A DNA stretch of 64,000 nucleotides from Pictodentalium vernedei (taxonomy: Eukaryota; Mollusca; Scaphopoda; Dentaliida; Dentaliidae): positions 389,152,674-389,216,673 of the forward strand of contig CM062289.1 in the NCBI GenBank assembly GCA_031216915.1, written 5' to 3'. Positions 33,806 to 43,719 of this stretch are shown piece after piece (the first letter of the stretch is position 1; every line of letters starts with the position of its first letter). The notes below the pieces were generated by a model. That model was not told the origin of the DNA and did not search any database. It worked only from the letters and a program-made list of their open reading frames with translations. The position numbers were made by a program, and so were the translations under genes.

Positions 33806-34022
33806 TCCTTCTGCCACCGCTTCTACTTCTTACTCAAGGGGTAAGGGTAAGCGTCGGCAGTCTTGAGGGAACTCCCAGGATTCTTCATTCAGTAGAGGTG
33901 TTTTCTCCTCTCGCGAGCCTCGTCGGGGTTCGCAATGAAGGTCCTCACCTCGACTCGTCCCAGGTTGGAGGAAGGATAGCAGAGTTCGCAGACCGTGGGC
34001 CACCATCACATCCGATCCTTGG

Positions 34023-35470
34023 ATGTTAGATGTTGTTTGGTCCGGGCTGCGAATATCCTTCCGAGGGCACTCCACTCTGTCTGGGGTGCCTTTTCCAACC
34101 ACAGTTCCTTCAGACATTTTACGTCTGGAACTTTTGTCCACGGAGATAGACAATCTCCTGACAAAGGGGGCGATTGAGGTCATCAAGAACATTAGGTCAG
34201 TGGGTTTCTATTCCCGCCTGTTCTTGGTGCCGAAGAAGGATGGCCGACTCCGACCGGTTCTCGATCTGAGTTTCCTGAACCAGTCTATCATTGCTCCCAA
34301 TTTCAGCATGGAGACTTTCAGGTCGGTCCTCCGTTCAATTCACCAGGGAGATTTCGCTTCCAGCTTCGACCTGCGAGACGCTTACTTTCACGTTCCAATT
34401 CATTGGGCGTTACGGAAGTATCTCAGGTTCATTTTTCTGGGGCGAGTTTACCAGTTCAAGGCCATGCCTTTCGGCCTCAACCTGGTTCCTTGGTCTTTCA
34501 CCAGACTGATGTCGCATGTGATAGCTTTCCATTGCATACAGTCCAGGGTGACTACTTCAGCATATCTGGACGATATCCTCCAGGGGCATTCCAATGCTGC
34601 CTTCCTGTAGTCGGATGTCGCCACTCTGTTGAGCTTGCTCACGTCGCTACGTTTCAGAGTCAACAAGGAGAAGTCGGACCTGGTCCCTTCTCAGTCGTTT
34701 TATCATCTGGGGATGGCTTTCCGCACACAATTCAATTTGGTGGCGGTTCCCCAGGCCAAGGCTGTGATTCTCTCAGCTTTTGCTCCGACTCTGTCCCAGT
34801 CCACATCCACGATGGCTCAGAGTTTTCTCCAGCTAATCGGTCTCTGCTGTTTGGTGACGGATCTCATTCCTCTAGGTCGGCTGCGTGTCAGACCTCTCCA
34901 ACACTTTCTGCTCAGTCGTTGGAGGCCGAATGTAGATTTTCTGGATCTGGTGCTTCAGTTTCCAGACTATCTTTATCCTCACCTTCTCCTCTGGGCGGAT
35001 GTCCAGTGGCTTTCGCAGGGTGTTCCGTTGGACTTCCCCACGTCCGATCGCGTTCTGACGGCAGATGCCAGCGATCTCGGATGGGGTGCGACGTTGGATC
35101 CTCTAGGTCTTTCCATTCACAGGATGGTGGACCAGGATCATGCAGCTCTACACATCAACCAGAAGGAGCTTCTTGCTCTTCTTCTGCATTTCAGGCAGTG
35201 GAACCCTCACCTATCGAATCACCAGGTCCTTCTGTTGTCCGACCATTCGACGGTGGTTGCTTACATTCGGAACCAGGGTGGCACGCACTCTGTTCCAATG
35301 TACGATTGGCTTGGGATCTTATACTGCTCGCTCAGGATGCCCGCGCCGGGGTGGCTGTTCGTCACATTCCCGGTCGCCTGAACGTCCTAGCCGACTTCCT
35401 GTCCCGTCGGGGCAGGGTCATTTCCACCAGGTGGATGCTCCACATGGCGGGTTCCATCGATCTCTTGTGA
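34023..35470 (+). pseudogene. DIRS-B2 reverse transcriptase/RNase H, broken
   Basis: The RT fingers and palm are well kept: SRLFLVPKKDGRLRPVLDLS, SSFDLRDAYFHVPI, KAMPFGLNLVP and AYLDDILQ. A TAG at 34608-34610 replaces a GAG present in B1. The same frame reopens to 35381 with the RNase H residues in TADASDLGWG, INQKELLAL and LLSDHSTVVAYIRNQGG. A 1-base loss at about 35303 (relative to B1) shifts the frame. The other frame gives GRLNVLADFLSRRGRV and stops at a TGA at 35468-35470, where B1 has CGA. Confidence 0.85.
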
Positions 35471-35474
35471 CTAG

Positions 35475-36720
35475 TTGGAACCATCAGGTGGACACTTTCG
35501 TGTCCCCGTGTCCAGATGCTCTGGCTTTCGCCGTGGACGCTCTGGCCCTCCTTTGGGATGGTCTTGTCGGCTACACCTTCCTACCGGTTCCGATTCCGCC
35601 TCAGGTTCTCACCCAGATATGAACCTGCAGTCGTCGAATCCTTTCGATCACACCCGTCGCTTCGGTGGGTGTGGATCATTCTGCTCCGCTCTCTGTTAGC
35701 GGCGGTTCCGGCATGTCTCCCTCTACCTTGCGACTTTCTTTGCCAAAGTCGCCCGGGAGGTTTTCAAGTTGACCCGACTTCATTGTGCCTTCGCACATGT
35801 CTTTTATCGGGTCCTGTCTCCTCCGTAGTGGTTTTTCGAGACACGCAGTGGAGTTGCTTTTCTTCACGGAGGCACTCACTCCACTGGTTTAGCCTCTGTG
35901 GCTAAGTGGAAGGTTCTTCTGTCGATGGTGTGTGATCACTCTGTTGCTTCTGTCACTCCTTCGATCACACTGCTTGCGGAGTTTTCTGGTATATGTTTGT
36001 TTCTGGGAGTCTCCAGCTATGTGTACTTGTCCATGCTTCGGAGACATTTTTCCTATGTGATACCGCATTGTTTCGACATTCATCCTTGCCTCTCCAAGCT
36101 TGTTCAGTTCTTTTCCTTGAAAAGGCCTAGGACTTTGCAGTTTCCTCCAAGATGGTCACTTTCTTGGGCGCTGCTCTGCTTGGGGGTGGGGGGCGTTCAC
36201 GCCTTTATTCTGGATGAATATGCGTTTTCCCACATGCCAGATCTCTCCTGCATCCATTTCTTGATGGACTTGTCTTGCTATTCGTGCAGCTTCCTCTCGT
36301 CTAGCTACTGGTGATTGTATTACCAATTGTTTTTTCTGCCAGGAGGTGCGTGCATTGTCTTCCTCTTTTAATAACTCTGTCATGTTGTCAGATGACTGCT
36401 GTTATACTGGCAGCCTTCTGGAGAAATGCTACATTCTCCTTTTCTCTGCGACAGTTGCAGGAGCCGACAGAGACCCTTGGGGCCCTCTTTCTTCGGCTCA
36501 GGATGTTGTCTATCCAAGCTTTTCAGCTTTTTTCAGGGTCGGTTCCAGCTTTGTGCTGTTACTGCCCTTTCTGTCTGTGCGTCGCACTTCACCATATGCC
36601 TCATCTTTCATTGGCTTTTCTAATGTTTGTGATGCTATGGTTTGATAGGCCTAGGGATCTCTTCCTCTGTCCATGGTCCCAGTGCTATTGAGTTATGTCT
36701 GGGTTGGTTATGTGATTCCC
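35475..36720 (+). pseudogene. DIRS-B2 post-RNase H domain and tyrosine-recombinase remnant
   Basis: Right after the RT stop, 'VDTFVSPCPDALAFAVDALA' matches the domain that follows RNase H in A4. Recombinase sequence follows, with AKWKVLL and a core-binding region near 35900-36170. Relative to B3, about 255 bp are missing at about 36238, removing the box carrying the first catalytic arginine. The HxxR box reads QEVR (His lost) at about 36342. The ending (FSLRQLQEPTE) includes only a shifted relic of the tyrosine region. Confidence 0.75.
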
Positions 36721-36741
36721 TCCAGCCTTTTGTCTATTCAG

Positions 36742-36830
36742 CCTGTTGTAAACAATTGAGGTAGGTTGATAAGAAGTATAAATTTTATAGTAAATTTCCT
36801 TTCTTATTATACCTACCGAAATTGTTTACA
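36742..36830 (+). repeat. DIRS-B2 internal complementary region
   Basis: 36742-36773 is the reverse complement of the B2 left terminus. 36774-36830 is the reverse complement of its right terminus. They abut directly, predicting a circle junction of TTTATACTT/CTTATCAAC. Confidence 0.88.
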
Positions 36831-36907
36831 TGGAGGCCCTCCCGTCTTCTTATTCGGGTAAGAATCCTTCCTCCCTGCTGATCACATAACTCCAGTGTTG
36901 TTCGGAA

Positions 36908-37187
36908 TCAAAAGAATGATGAATTGATGCAATGCGCACTGTGACGGAAGTCAGGGATTTGTACTATGGAAGAGCGTCCCATACTGGGTGTGCGCCGATG
37001 GCGCTCGGCCCAGTTTTGGCTTATTTTTTCGTGGTGTTTTTACACCACTTTTCTTTCCCAAATCTTGGGAAAGATTAAAATAGAGAGTATTTTATCCAAG
37101 TTAGGTTCTTCCACTGTAGTGCAAGCCTGTTGTAAACAATTTCGGTAGGTATAATAAGAAAGGAAATTTACTATAAAATTTATACTT
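36908..37187 (+). repeat. DIRS-B2 right inverted terminal repeat
   Basis: This is the inverse of 30966-31214, plus an AT-rich terminal extension 'gaaatttactataaaattta' ending at 37187. Confidence 0.85.
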
Positions 37188-37470
37188 CTTCAGCTTGATC
37201 AGCCTTCTAGGGTAGGCATGGGCCATTCCAAGCCTAACAAGTACCCTCTGCTTCCTCTGCGAAGCAAAAGGGGCTGATCCTTCTGCCTCCGCTTCTACTT
37301 CTTACTCAAGGGGTAAGGGTAAGCATCGGCAGTCTTGAGGGACGTCCCAGGATTCTTCATTCAGTAGAGGAGGTGTTTTCTCCTCTCTCGAGCCTCGTCG
37401 GGGTTTGAAATGAAGGTCCTCACCTCGACTCGTCCCAGGTTGGAGGAAGGATAGCAGAGTTCGCAGACCG

Positions 37471-39080
37471 TTGGGCCACCATCACATCCGATCCTTGGGT
37501 GTTAGATGTTGTTTGGTCTGGGCTGCGAATATCCTTCCGAAGGCACCCCACTCTGTCCAGGGTGCCTCTTCCAACCACAGTTCCTTCAGACATTTTACGT
37601 CGGGAACTTTTTCCACGGAGATAAACAATCTCCTGACAACGGGGGCAATTGAGGTCATCAAGAACATTAGGTCAGTGGGTTTCTATTCCCGTCTGTTCTT
37701 GGTGCCAAAGAAGGACGGCCGACTCCAACCGGTTATCGATCTGAGTTTCCTGAACCAGTCTATCATTGCTCCCAAGTTCAGCATGGAGACTTTCAGGTCG
37801 GTTCTCCGTTCAATTCACCAGGGAGATTTCGCTTCCAGCTTCGACCTGCAAGACGCTTACTTTCACATGCCGATTCATTGGGCGTTACGGAAGTATCTCA
37901 GGTTTGTTTTTCTGGGGCAAGTTTACCAGTTCAAGGCCATGCCTTTTGGCCTCAACCTGGTTCCTTGGGCCTTCACCAGACTGATGTCGCATGTGATAGC
38001 TTTCCATCGCACACAGTCCGGGTGACTACTTCGGCATATCTGGACGATATCCTCCAGGGGCATTCCAATGCTGCCTTACTGGAGTCGGATGTCGCCACTC
38101 TGTTGAGCTTGCTCACGTCGCTAGATTTCAGAGTCAACGAGGAGAAGTCAGACCTGGTCCCTTCTCAGTCGTTTTATCATCTGGGGATGGCTTTCCGCAC
38201 ACAATTCAATTTGGTGGCAGTTCCCCAGGCCAAGGCTGTGATTTTCTTAGCTTTTGCTCTGACTCTGTCCCAGTCCACTTCCGCGACGGCTCGGAGTATT
38301 CTCCGGCTAATGTTCGGTGACGGATCTCATTCCTCTAAGTCGGCTGCGTGTCAGACCTCTCCAACACTTTCTGCTCAGTCGTTGGAGGCCGAATGTAGAT
38401 TTTCTGTATCTGGTGCATCAGTTTCCAGAATATCTTTATCCTCACCTTCTCCTCTGGGCAGATGTCCAGTGGCTTTCGCAGGGTGTTCCGTTGGACTTAC
38501 CCACGTCCTATCGCACTCTGACGGCAGATGCCAGCGATCTCGGATGGGGTGCGACATTGGATCCTCTAGGTCTTTCCATTCACGGGATGTGGGACCAGGA
38601 TCATGCAGCTCTACACATCAACCAGAAGGAGCTTCTTGCTCTTCTGAGTTTCAGGCAGTGGATCCCTCACCTGTCGAATCGCCAGGTCCTTCTGTTGTCC
38701 GACCATTCGAGGGTGGTTGCTTACATTTGGAACCAGGGCGGCATGCACTCTGTTCCAATATATGAATTGGCTTGGGATCTTCTACTGCTCGCTCAGGATG
38801 TCCACACCGGGGTGGCTATCCGTCCCATTCCCGGTCGTCTGAACGTCCTAGCCGACTCCCTGTCCTGTCGGGGCAGGGTCATTTCCACCAGGTGGATGCT
38901 CCACATGGCGGATTCAATCGATCTCTTGCGACTCGTTGGAACCATCCGGTGGACACTTTTGTGTTCCCGTGTCCAGATGCTCTGGCTTTCGCCGTGGACG
39001 CTCTGGCCCTCCTTTGGGATGGTCTTGTTGGCTACGCCTTCCTACTGGTTCCGATTCCGCCTCAGGTTCTCGCCCAGATA
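37471..39080 (+). pseudogene. DIRS-B1 reverse transcriptase/RNase H, broken
   Basis: The first block (to 38025) holds RLFLVPKKDGRLQPVIDLS, SSFDLQDAYFHMPI and KAMPFGLNLVPWAF. A small deletion near 38020 shifts the frame just before AYLDDILQ. A second shift near 38310 leads into the RNase H block (38317-39129) with TADASDLGWGATL, HINQKELLAL, LLSDHSRVVAYIWNQGG and GRLNVLADSLS. The post-RNase H domain follows to about 39080. It is nearly identical to B2, but the lesions mostly differ. Confidence 0.82.
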
Positions 39081-39159
39081 TGAACCTGCAGTCGTCGAAT
39101 CCTTTCGATCACACCCGTCGCCTCGGTAGGTGTGCATCAATCTGCTCCGCTCTCTGTTA

Positions 39160-40100
39160 GCGGCGGTTCCGGCATGTCTCCCTCTACCTCGCGACTTTCT
39201 TTGCCAAAGTCGCCCAAGGAGGTTTTACGTTGACCTGACTTCATTGTGCCTTCGCACATGTCTTTTATCGGGTCCTGTCTCCTCCGTAGTGGTTTTTCGA
39301 GACACGCAGTGGAGTTGCTTTTCTTCTTCAAGGAGGCACTCACTCCACTGGTTTAGCCTCTGTGGCTAAGTGGAAGGTTCTTCTGTCGACGGTGTGCGAT
39401 CACTCTGTTGCTTCGATCACACCGCTTGCGGAGTTTCTGGTATATGTTTGTTTCTGGGGGTCTCCAGCAATGGGTACATGTCCATGCTTCACAGACATTT
39501 TTTCATATGTGATACCGCATTGTTTCGACACTCATCATTGCCTCTCCAAGCTTGTTCAGCTCTTTTCCTTGAAAAAGCCTAGGACTTTGCACTTTCTAGA
39601 ACGCTGCTCTGCTTGGGAGTGGGGGGCGTTCATACCTTTATCCTGGATGAATATGCGTTCTCTCACATGCCAGATCTCTCCTGCATCCATTTCTTGATGG
39701 ATTTGTCTTGCTATTCGTGCAGCTTCCGCTCGTCTAGCTACTGGTGATTGTATTACCAATTGTTTTTTTTCTGCCACGAGGTGCGTACATTGTCTTCCTC
39801 TTTTAATAACTCTGTCATGTTGTCGGATGTTATTCTGGCAGCCTTCTGGAGAAATGCTACATTATCCTTTTATCTGCGACAGTTGCAGGAGCCGATAGAG
39901 GACCTTGGTCCTTGGGGCCCTCTTTCTTCCGCTCAGGCTGTTGTCTATCCCAGCTTTTCAACTTTTTTCAGGGTCATTTCCAGCTTTGTGCTGTTACTGC
40001 CCTTTCTGTCTGTGCGTCGCACTTCACCATACGCCTCATCTTTCATTGTCTTTTCTAATGTTCGTGATGCTATGGTTTGATAGGCCTAGGGATCTCTTCC
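39160..40100 (+). pseudogene. DIRS-B1 tyrosine-recombinase remnant
   Basis: The region starts around the relic of SGPVSSVVVF and AKWKVLL (about 39362). It carries the same 255-bp deletion as B2 at about 39670, so the first catalytic arginine box is absent. The second box is kept as HEVRTLS at about 39776. The RNATLSFYLRQLQE segment at about 39850-39890 includes a tyrosine in the expected place. Confidence 0.75.
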
Positions 40101-40179
40101 TCTATCCACACGGTCCCAGTGCTATTGAGTTATGTGTGGGTTGGTTATGTGATTCCCTCCAGCCTTTTGTCTATTCAGC

Positions 40180-40266
40180 CTGTAGTAAACAATTGAGGTA
40201 GGTTGATAAGAAGTATAAATTTTATAGTAAAGTTCCTTTCTTATTATACCTACCGAAATTTTTTAC
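40180..40266 (+). repeat. DIRS-B1 internal complementary region
   Basis: It has the same design as B2, with the junction after 40210. The left half matches the terminus B1 has lost, showing that B1 once had a complete left end. Confidence 0.85.
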
Positions 40267-40346
40267 ATGGAGGCCCTCCCGTCTTCTTATTCGGTTAAGA
40301 ATCCTTCCTCCCCGCTGATCACATAACTCCAGTGTTGTTCGGAATC

Positions 40347-40626
40347 AAAAGAATGACGAATTGACGCATTGCACACTGTTTTATGGAAGTTGTGGATTTG
40401 TACTATGGAAGAGCGTCCCATACTGGGTGTGCGCCGATGGCGCTCGACCCAGTTTTGGCTTATTTTTTCGTGGTGTTTTTACACCACTTTTCTTTCACAA
40501 ATCTTGGGAAAGATTAAAATAGAGAGTATTTTATCCGAGTTAGGTTCTTCCACTGTAGTGCAAGCCTGTAGTAAACAATTTCGGTAGATATAATAAGAAA
40601 GGAAATTTACTATAAAATTTATACTT
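40347..40626 (+). repeat. DIRS-B1 right inverted terminal repeat
   Basis: It is nearly identical to 36908-37187, including the hairpin 'gtggtgtttttacaccac'. It ends TTATACTT at 40626, and A4 RT sequence follows at once. Confidence 0.85.
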
Positions 40627-42020
40627 CCGAGCTCATTCGTCTGCGGTAACTTTCGGCCTACTTGGACGACATTCTTCAGAGATACGGTGACAGATTAACT
40701 CTTCAGAACGATGTTCAGAGTCTGCTTCAATTGCTCCGACGTCTCGGTTTCATAGTAAACGAAAAGAAGTCGGATCTAGTTCCGTCCAAGTCATTCATTC
40801 ACTTGGGAATGAGCTTCGAGACGCACAACAATCTGGTTCGTCTTCCGTTACCCAGAGCGAAATTAATCAGTTGTTATGCTCGCCTTTGTCTACACTCAGA
40901 CGTAGTAACAGCGAGAAAATTTATGCGACTGATAGGTGTGTGCGGATCCGCCGCGGACCTTATTCTGATGGGGCACTTACGCACACGTCCACTCCAGATA
41001 TTTTTCACTCAGACTTGGAGTGTGAATATTCGTTCGCTCGAAACGAACATCGTCTTGTCGAACCAAGTAAAACAAGAGATTCAGACTTGGGCAGATATTC
41101 AGTGGTTGACTCAGGGAGTTCCACTGCAACTGCCGGATCTGGTTTTTACGATTATGACGGATGCGAGTCAAACAGGTTGGGGCGTGACATTGAGCCCAAC
41201 AGATTTGAGGTGCCAGGGTCTTTGGGATCCGCAGTTCCTGAACAAGCACATAAACATCAAAGAGATGATGTCAATTTGGCTTGCGCTATGTCATTGGATG
41301 AACATAATTCAGAATTCACATATTCAAATACTGTCCGACAATTCGACAGTAGTAGCGTACATTTGGAACCAGGGAGGCACTCATTCCATTCCGTTATTCA
41401 ACTTAACGGAAAGAATCCTTCTGTTTGTCCTAGAGCATCATGTTCTGTCGGTCCATGATATTCCGGGTCGTCTGAACGTTCTAGCGGACTCTCTCTCTCG
41501 GAAAGGTTGAATGTTGCTGTCAGAATGGACTCTCAACAAGCGAGTATTCAATCAGATCTGCTACCAATGGAATCGTCCAATGATAGACTTGTTTGCGACG
41601 CATCTCAACAATCACTTGCAGACGTATGTGTCGCCATGCCCAGATCCTCGAGCGTTCGCAGTAGACGCTCTTTCGATCTCTTGGGACGGAATGATAGGAT
41701 ATGCGCATCCTCCAGCTCCGTTGATTCAACAGATATTGCTAAAAATCAAGCAATCTCACTGCAAGATTCTGTTGGTAGCATCTCTGTCGCCCCAGAGACC
41801 ATGGATAAATCTACTCAGGTGTCTGTTATGGGACATTCCTTGGAAGCTTCCTCCATGGGGGGACCTTCTTTCGCAGGGGAAATCATGCACACTGCATCAC
41901 AACCCGCAAAGTCTCAACCTTCACATATTTCCGTTGTGCGGTCCTTCTTGCCCGGCAAGCAATTTACAGGACGAGCAGTGGACACAATTTCTAACTGTAG
42001 GAGGACCTCCTCTTCGCTAA
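40627..42020 (+). pseudogene. DIRS-A4 reverse transcriptase C-terminal part, RNase H and following domain
   Basis: The fragment starts about 30 bp before the RT motif AYLDDILQ (40656-40679). A stop lies in the short stretch before it. The frame then runs to 41510 through the thumb and RNase H, with IMTDASQTGWGVTL, INIKEMMSIWLAL and ILSDNSTVVAYIWNQGG as the acidic-residue motifs, and GRLNVLADSLSRKG. A TGA at 41508-41510, probably from an Arg codon (A1 has CGC), breaks it. The same frame continues 41511-42020 with EWTLNKRVFNQICYQW, PMIDLFATHLNNHLQTYVSP and DPRAFAVDAL, the domain that follows RNase H in DIRS elements. The N-terminal half of RT is missing because of the B1 junction. Confidence 0.85.
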
Positions 42021-42970
42021 ATTATGCAGCAAAGTGGAAGGTTTTCTCTCGTTGGTGTAGGGATCATTCAGTTGATATCTATGATCCCTCCATTCCAGAC
42101 ATTGCTAATTTTTTGGTCTACTTGTTTGACGAGATCAAACTGCAGCCAGTAACTATTAAGGGTTATAGGTCTATGCTATCGTATACTTATGCTCATCATG
42201 ATAGCTTACAAATTGGATCTAATGTCACTTTATCAAAGTTAGTTAAAAACTTTTCGATAAATAGACCTAGAATCCTTCGGTTAATTCCTAAGTGGAATTT
42301 AACTTGGGTTCTTCTGAAGCTCAAAGAAGCACCTTTAGAACCCCTTGACACGGTAGACTTCAAATACTTATCTTATAAGACAGCTTTTCTCTTAGCCTTC
42401 GCTTCTGCTTGAAGAGTTAGCAAGCTTCATGCTCTGTCTGTTGATGATTCTCACTATCATAGAGTTGGTAATACTATTACTTTAACTACCAATGTTTTGA
42501 CTAAGAATCAGGCTCCTAATAAGTACCCGGAGCCAATTATTATTAGGGCTCTTCCGTCCTCAGATGGCCATAGGCCTTTGCTGTGTCCAGTTAGAGCTGT
42601 GCATATTTACAAACGCAGATCTGAGTTTATCAGAAAGGGACGCAAACGTTTCTTTCTGTCTCTGCTTCCTAATAGAAGGGACATCACGGTCCATTCTATT
42701 TCTAGGTGGATTCAGTTGACTATTCTTACTGCTTATGAAAGTTTATCTTCAACTCAGCCGTCCGTGCTCAAGATTTCAGCGCACGAAGTTAGAGCTCTGT
42801 CTACATCTTGGGCTTATGCTAATAGTATTGCTATTACAGATCTGATGAAGGCTGTATACTGGTCTCAGCCTTCTACATTCACTAATTTTTACCTTAGAAA
42901 TATTGAGTCTATTTCTGGCGACCTTAGATGTTTAGGTCCGTTATCTGTTGCTCAGAATGTCATCCACTAA
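41507..42970 (+). pseudogene. DIRS-A4 tyrosine recombinase, one in-frame stop
   Basis: This ORF overlaps the end of the RT frame by about 510 bp in another frame, as is usual in DIRS. The core-binding domain is seen as SLNYAAKWKVFSRWC and IKGYRSMLSYTYAHHDSL (about aa 175-225). The frame is interrupted by a single TGA at 42410-42412, immediately before the box I arginine (RVSKLHALS, 42413). It then runs to 42970 with HEVRALSTSWAYANS (box II HxxR, about 42782) and FTNFYLRNIESIS (presumed nucleophilic Tyr, about 42887). Recombinases of this type insert a circular DNA intermediate. It is 488 codons long with the stop read through. Confidence 0.87.
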
Positions 42971-43566
42971 ACAGTTGCAACTATAGTTATTTAGGCTTTC
43001 TGTTCCAGCAGTGACCCTGTCCTGCTGCCCTCTTCTGGAGTGATTGACCCCGAGCAAGGGGAAAGGGGGGGGGGGGGGGATGGTGTTCCCTTATATCACC
43101 GGCTTTATAGTGAAAAGCAAGGGAATACCTCCTCCTGAGTCAGTAATTCCGAGTCGGTGCTGGGATGGTTTTAAAGTGTAAAGCTAATGTCTATCTCATT
43201 TATGTAATATTTTTAAAGTGTAGCTCGGTGTGAAGCATTTGTATATGTCACGTGTCATACGAGCGTTAATATACAATCCTCGGACACTTATAAATGAGTA
43301 TAAATAGTCTCATTCTCTGGACTATCTTTATTTATTGGCTTTCCTTTAAGGAATTAGTATAATGGGTTATACTGGATATTAATAGAGATCATTGATGTTA
43401 TTATGCCCAATTATTGATTGGTAATATGTCTTTCTTATTTTGTATAAACAAGAAAGATATATGTAAATCCTGTTTCTCCTCTACGCCTTGAGGGAATAAT
43501 TCTGTATATGTAATTGAGCCTATTGGATTTTCCTTTATGCCTAGGCCCTCCAGCCTTTTTTCTATT
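42971..43566 (+). other. DIRS-A4 3' non-coding region
   Basis: It aligns with A1 7250-7839 and with the matching parts of A2 and A3. It has a G tract (about 43065-43079) at the same place as the G tracts at 7343-7362, 15188-15197 and 57579-57588, and a 'ttattttgtataaacaagaaagata' hairpin-like segment. No gene is seen. Confidence 0.6.
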
Positions 43567-43646
43567 CAGCTAAGTCTGGGTCATTGGTACCGTATAAAAA
43601 TATGAAAAAATTTGTAGTAATTTATATATTTTTTATACTTACCAAT
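43567..43646 (+). repeat. DIRS-A4 internal complementary region
   Basis: The left half 'cagctaagtctgggtcattgg' onward is the reverse complement of A4's own left end, including the C to T difference that separates A4 from A1-A3. The right half (from 'atgaaaaaa') mirrors A4's own right end near 45957. Sequence beyond 43646 is deleted by about 150 bp relative to A1. Confidence 0.82.
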
Positions 43647-43719
43647 TAGGCAAAAGTATGGAGGACCATATAGCCATATAAGACATTAGATTTTTTGATT
43701 TTGATGCAAATTTGGAGGA

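Larger units (their letters stand above)
30966..37187 (+). mobile_element. DIRS-B copy B2, 6.2 kb, inserted in B1
   Basis: It begins CTTATCAACCTACCTCAATTG and ends TTTATACTT. Flanks rejoin to 'gctgttt/cttcagcttgatc', which is exactly the uninterrupted sequence inside B2 itself (33710-33730), so there is no target duplication. It contains ITRs (30966-31214, 36908-37187), a leader (31215-32911), gag (32912-33805), RT/RNase H (34023-35470), a recombinase remnant (about 35700-36720) and an ICR (36742-36830). Confidence 0.9.
30424..40626 (+). mobile_element. DIRS-B copy B1 (left end deleted, split by B2)
   Basis: B1 starts inside gag at about 30424-30432, with no left ITR or leader. It runs to 30965, resumes at 37188 and ends with the right ITR at 40626. 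Its remnants are gag (30432-30965, 37188-37290), RT/RNase H (37471-39080), recombinase (about 39160-40100), ICR (40180-40266) and right ITR (40347-40626). The left breakpoint shares GCCTTG with the matching point in B2, and the adjoining A4 RT N-terminus is missing. One deletion could explain both losses. Confidence 0.85.
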
